This document shows, in pieces, positions 61,198 to 64,000 of a DNA stretch of 64,000 nt. The DNA comes from Verrucomicrobiia bacterium (GTDB taxonomy: Bacteria; Verrucomicrobiota; Verrucomicrobiia; Limisphaerales; JADLHS01): contig WYBW01000075.1 of NCBI GenBank assembly GCA_011525685.1, forward strand, positions 1-64,000, written 5' to 3'. The notes under the pieces were generated by a model. The model was given only the letters and a program-made list of their open reading frames with translations, was not told the origin of the DNA and searched no databases. Position 1 is the first letter of the stretch, and each line of letters starts with the position of its first letter. A program made the position numbers and the translations under genes.

Positions 61198-62799
61198 TTA
61201 TCCCGACCTCCGCAACACGGTGTCCCGCTGCGCCCAGTCGGGATTCGGGTGCGGATAATCCAGGTTGTAGTTCAACCCGCGGCTCTCAGGTCGCAGGAGC
61301 GCGCTGCGGACGATCAAGTCCGCGACGGTCGCAATGTTGCGCAACTCGAGCAGGTCGCTCGTCACGATGAAATTCCAGTAGTACTCGTGAATCTCCTCCA
61401 ACAGGTTGGCGATGCGCTTTTGGGCGCGCTGCAAACGCTTGTTCGTCCGCACGATGCCGACGTAGTCCCACATGCAACGGCGGATTTCGTCCCAGTTGTG
61501 TGAGACCACCACCATCTCGTCGGGATTATGCGCCTGGCCGGACTGCCAGGCGGGAATCTTCAATTCGACCGGCGCGGCGAGGTTGGCGGCCGCTTTCGCC
61601 GCGGCGCGATGCGCACAGACCAGGGCTTCCAGGAGCGAATTGCTCGCCAGGCGGTTGGCGCCATGCAGGCCCGTGCAGGCGACCTCGCCCACGGCGTAAA
61701 GGCCGGCGATCTCCGTCTCGCCGTCCACGTTGGTCATCACGCCGCCACACTGATAATGGGCCGCCGGCACCACCGGAATGGGTTCCTTGGTGATGTCAAT
61801 CCCGTAGCGAAGGCAGGTCTGGTAGATGTTGGGAAAGCGCTCGATGATGAATCGCGCCGGCCGGTGGGTGATGTCCAGCCACACGTGATCGGCGCCGCTC
61901 TTCTTCATCTCGCTGTCAATCGCCCGCGCCACGACGTCGCGTGGCGCGAGCGATTTCAAGGGATGCGCCGCGTCCATGAACTCGCCACCGTCAAAACCTT
62001 TCAGCACGCCCCCCTCGCCGCGCACGGCCTCGCTGATGAGAAACGATTTGGCCTTGGGATGATAGAGGCAGGTCGGATGAAACTGGATGAACTCCATGTT
62101 CGCCACCGCGGCCCCCGCGCGATACGCCATCGCCACGCCATCGCCGGTCGCGATGTCGGGATTGGTCGTGTACAGATAAACCTTCCCGCAACCGCCCGTC
62201 GCCAGCAGCGTGACGGGCGAGGCAAACGTCTCCACCTGCCCCGTGAGCTTGTCGAGCACGTAAGCGCCCAGGCAACGATTCGCGCCCACGTAGCCCAGCT
62301 TCTGACTGGTGATCAGGTCAATGGCAAAGTGGTTCTCGAAAATCTGGATGTTTGGCTGACCGGCAATGGCCTGGAGCAACGCGCGCTCGATTTCGCGGCC
62401 AGTCACATCCTTCGCGTGCAGGATGCGGCGCTTGGAGTGTCCCCCTTCACGGCCCAGATCCAGTTCCCGCGCGCCGTGCGACTGCGGAATCTCCCGCTCG
62501 GAAAACTGCATCCCCAGTTCGATCAACTCGCCGATGCGCGCCGGGCCTTCTTCGACAATCGTGCGAACGACCCTTTCCTTGCACAGGCCCGCGCCCGCTT
62601 CGAGCGTGTCGCGCACGTGCAGCTCGAACGAATCCTCCTTGCTCGTCACCGACGCGATGCCGCCCTGCGCATAGTTGGTGTTGGACTCCGCGCGATCCTT
62701 TTTCGTAACGATCGCCACGCGTCCACGGGGCGCGACCTTGAGGGCGTAGCACAAACCCGCGATGCCACTGCCAAGGACAAGAAAGTCGAATGGTTGCAT
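61198..62799 (-). CDS. nadB: L-aspartate oxidase
   Basis: A 533-residue FAD enzyme oxidising L-aspartate to iminoaspartate, first step of NAD synthesis. The start is the ATG at 62799 ([16 protein letters not shown]), which gives the FAD motif at the N-terminus; an in-frame ATG upstream would add 16 residues. The flavoprotein blocks are in order: [35 protein letters not shown], the active-site SEAVRGEGG with the conserved Arg, [10 protein letters not shown], and the succinate-dehydrogenase-like C-terminal helices. NadA and NadC are not in the window. It is transcribed alone, divergent from the RHH-PIN pair. Confidence 0.97.
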   Translation of the reverse strand: MQPFDFLVLGSGIAGLCYALKVAPRGRVAIVTKKDRAESNTNYAQGGIASVTSKEDSFELHVRDTLEAGAGLCKERVVRTIVEEGPARIGELIELGMQFSEREIPQSHGARELDLGREGGHSKRRILHAKDVTGREIERALLQAIAGQPNIQIFENHFAIDLITSQKLGYVGANRCLGAYVLDKLTGQVETFASPVTLLATGGCGKVYLYTTNPDIATGDGVAMAYRAGAAVANMEFIQFHPTCLYHPKAKSFLISEAVRGEGGVLKGFDGGEFMDAAHPLKSLAPRDVVARAIDSEMKKSGADHVWLDITHRPARFIIERFPNIYQTCLRYGIDITKEPIPVVPAAHYQCGGVMTNVDGETEIAGLYAVGEVACTGLHGANRLASNSLLEALVCAHRAAAKAAANLAAPVELKIPAWQSGQAHNPDEMVVVSHNWDEIRRCMWDYVGIVRTNKRLQRAQKRIANLLEEIHEYYWNFIVTSDLLELRNIATVADLIVRSALLRPESRGLNYNLDYPHPNPDWAQRDTVLRRSG

Positions 62800-62875
62800 C
62801 TTGGAAACCTGCTCGTGAAGTCTGCAAGGAGGAATGGGTGTTGTCAATTCGCCGGATCGGTGTTACCAAGCTTCC

Positions 62876-63118
62876 ATGCGAACACTGACGTTGAAGTTGC
62901 CGCCCGACCTTTTGGCCTGGCTGGAGAAGCGGGCGCGGTTGTCAAACCGGTCCAAGTCGGAAATCGCCCGGGAAGCGCTGCTCGCCCAACGCGACCGGCA
63001 GCGTGGCGGAAGCGCCGCGGCGCGCGCCGGCGATCTCGTCGGCAAGTTTGCCAGCGGCCGGAAAGATTCCGCGCATAAACGTCATCTCAAAGGCCTCGGC
63101 TCATGCCGGCGTATCTGA
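62876..63118 (+). CDS. Ribbon-helix-helix antitoxin
   Basis: An 80-residue protein from the ATG at 62876 (MRTLTLKLPPDLLAWLEKRARLSNRSKSEIAREALL), a typical RHH strand and two helices. An in-frame ATG at 62834 has AGGAGG too close (1 base) to be well placed. The C-terminal half is basic and likely disordered until bound. It overlaps the PIN toxin gene by 16 bases, the usual antitoxin-first order, and should bind its own promoter as well as the toxin. Confidence 0.85.
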   Translation: MRTLTLKLPPDLLAWLEKRARLSNRSKSEIAREALLAQRDRQRGGSAAARAGDLVGKFASGRKDSAHKRHLKGLGSCRRI

Positions 63119-63519
63119 CCGACTCCGGCCCGTTGGTGGCGCTGTTGGACCGCTCTGAACCTCATCACGCCTGGGTTTACCAGCAGTTTGATCTCGTCCG
63201 GGGAACCATCTGGACTTGCGAGGGGGTCCTTGTGGAAGCCGCGTATCTGCTCGCCGCGGCCGGGCTGCCACCGTGGAGCGTTTTGGAGTTGTTGGACCGC
63301 GACGTCATTGCAGTCCGTTTCGATTTGGAATCCAACCTCGACCGCGTTCTGGCCTTGATGCAGAAATACGCCGACACCCCAATGGACTTTGTGGATGCCT
63401 GCCTCGTCACAATGACCGAGGCCAAACGGGACTGCCAGCTCATCACGATTGACTCTGACTTCCGCGTGTATCGCCGTTTCGAGCGGCAGGCCATTCCGCT
63501 CATTATGCCGCTGAGGTGA
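63103..63519 (+). CDS. PIN-domain (VapC-like) toxin
   Basis: 138 residues. The acidic PIN residues are D7 in LTDSGPLVALLDR, E40 in CEGVLVEAAYLL, D97 in TPMDFVDACL (with D94) and D117 in TIDSDFRVYRR. Together these form the magnesium site of a VapC-type RNase. The final strand IPLIMP is typical. It belongs to the overlapping RHH antitoxin. This is a different PIN subfamily from the DUF3368 gene at 26 kb. Confidence 0.9.
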   Translation: MPAYLTDSGPLVALLDRSEPHHAWVYQQFDLVRGTIWTCEGVLVEAAYLLAAAGLPPWSVLELLDRDVIAVRFDLESNLDRVLALMQKYADTPMDFVDACLVTMTEAKRDCQLITIDSDFRVYRRFERQAIPLIMPLR

Positions 63520-63520
63520 G

Positions 63521-64000
63521 TCAAAGCCTCCCGTTATCAATCAATCGCGTCCCGCCCACGAACACCGCCAAGGCCATGTGTGTACCTGGCGAGACTTTCG
63601 CCACGGGCGACAGCGTTTCCGGTTCGAAGAACTCAACGTAATCCAGTCTCGCGTCCGGCGCCGTTTGGATGACTTTTCCCACCAGGGATCTCAACTGGAC
63701 AGCGGGGGCGGGCTGCTTCGCCGTTGTGACCGCCCGGCGCACAGCCTGGATTGACCGCTGAAGGACTGTGGCCTGCTGTCGCAAATCCCCCGAGAGGTAC
63801 TTGTTCCGTGAACTCATCGCCACGCCGTCCAACTCGCGCACGATGGGCGCGACGAGAGTCTTCAGCGGGAAATTCAGATCGCGAACCATGCGCTTGATCA
63901 CGGCGGCTTGTTGAAAATCTTTGGCCCCAAAAACAGCCACGTCCGGCTGCACGATGTTGAACAGCTTGGCCACGACCGTTGTGACCCCGCGAAAGTGCCC
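63521..64000 (-). CDS. panC: Pantothenate synthetase, 5' end outside the window
   Basis: A partial gene; 160 codons are visible, open to the window edge. The sequence GHFRGVTTVVAKLFNIVQPDVAVFGAKDFQQAAVIKRMVRDL is the ATP/pantoate-binding block, followed by LDGVAMSSRNKYLS (KMSKS-like loop) and the C-terminal domain ending RLIDNGRL. The enzyme joins pantoate and beta-alanine with ATP to give pantothenate. The HIGH-containing N-terminus lies beyond 64000. Its stop codon is 1 base after the end of the convergent PIN gene. Confidence 0.95.
   Translation of the reverse strand, partial: GHFRGVTTVVAKLFNIVQPDVAVFGAKDFQQAAVIKRMVRDLNFPLKTLVAPIVRELDGVAMSSRNKYLSGDLRQQATVLQRSIQAVRRAVTTAKQPAPAVQLRSLVGKVIQTAPDARLDYVEFFEPETLSPVAKVSPGTHMALAVFVGGTRLIDNGRL

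Noticed and set aside
62834-62875. Earlier start for the RHH antitoxin at 62834
   Set aside because: The AGGAGG lies only one base from that ATG, too close for normal initiation, and the added residues precede the canonical RHH strand that starts at 62876.

Overview
The window is a 64 kb piece of a high-GC bacterial chromosome, most likely from a Verrucomicrobiota member near Pedosphaeraceae/Limisphaerales. That assignment is an inference. It rests on a DUF11/OmcB-like envelope lipoprotein of the PVC type, a large secretome with dockerin, thrombospondin-type-3 and 'STNL..W' modules, a DUF2723-TPR membrane glycosyltransferase, short palindromic repeats scattered between and inside genes, and weak use of Shine-Dalgarno sites. 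No rRNA gene or phylogenetic marker set is present to settle it.

Layout. 0.2-5.6 kb: coiled-coil membrane protein, moaA, an FmdB-type zinc ribbon, a secreted protein and kamA (lysine 2,3-aminomutase). 5.6-8.7 kb: two small exported proteins and the DUF11 lipoprotein, closed by a clear terminator. 8.9-11.3 kb: a CHASE-type sensor kinase and NarL/LuxR-type response regulator, overlapping by 4 bases, with stacked palindromes upstream. 11.7-27.6 kb: a secretion-rich accessory island. It holds a truncated subtilase propeptide, a 2256-residue RHS/YD-repeat protein that starts with a dockerin and ends in a LAS-type peptidase-like tip, a beta-propeller/TSP3 protein, a glycine-rich secreted protein, a cohesin-like protein, a vanadium-haloperoxidase/PAP2 enzyme, a UPF0175-PIN toxin-antitoxin pair, and another secreted TSP3 protein. 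27.8-36.7 kb: an EF-hand membrane protein, rimO, repeat-rich DNA with a decayed RHS 3' end, and leuS. 36.7-43.3 kb: SMP-30-like lactonase, heavy-metal P-type ATPase, universal stress protein and GTP-dependent pckG. 43.8-48.3 kb: zwf, a conserved small protein and pgl (oxidative pentose phosphate operon), plus metG. 48.4-56.6 kb: ClC-CBS transporter, then an envelope-polysaccharide operon (RNA methyltransferase, DUF2723-TPR, GT4, WecA-like). 56.8-64 kb: hpnA-like epimerase with lipoprotein, TPR protein, mtnA, tRNA-Val, nadB, an RHH-PIN pair and the 3' part of panC.

The most interesting system is the 12-25.5 kb cluster. A signal-peptide-bearing RHS protein carries an N-terminal dockerin, and a cohesin-like gene lies 4.2 kb downstream on the same strand in a tightly spaced gene set. 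This suggests an RHS polymorphic toxin or surface protein held by cohesin-dockerin pairing, with a putative peptidoglycan-peptidase tip of lower GC. Two other genome-level traits stand out. Housekeeping genes (leuS, rimO, mtnA and perhaps metG) carry translated in-frame repeat insertions. Several genes have promoter-like sequences ending about 7-20 bases before the start codon and no Shine-Dalgarno site, which points to leaderless or near-leaderless mRNAs.
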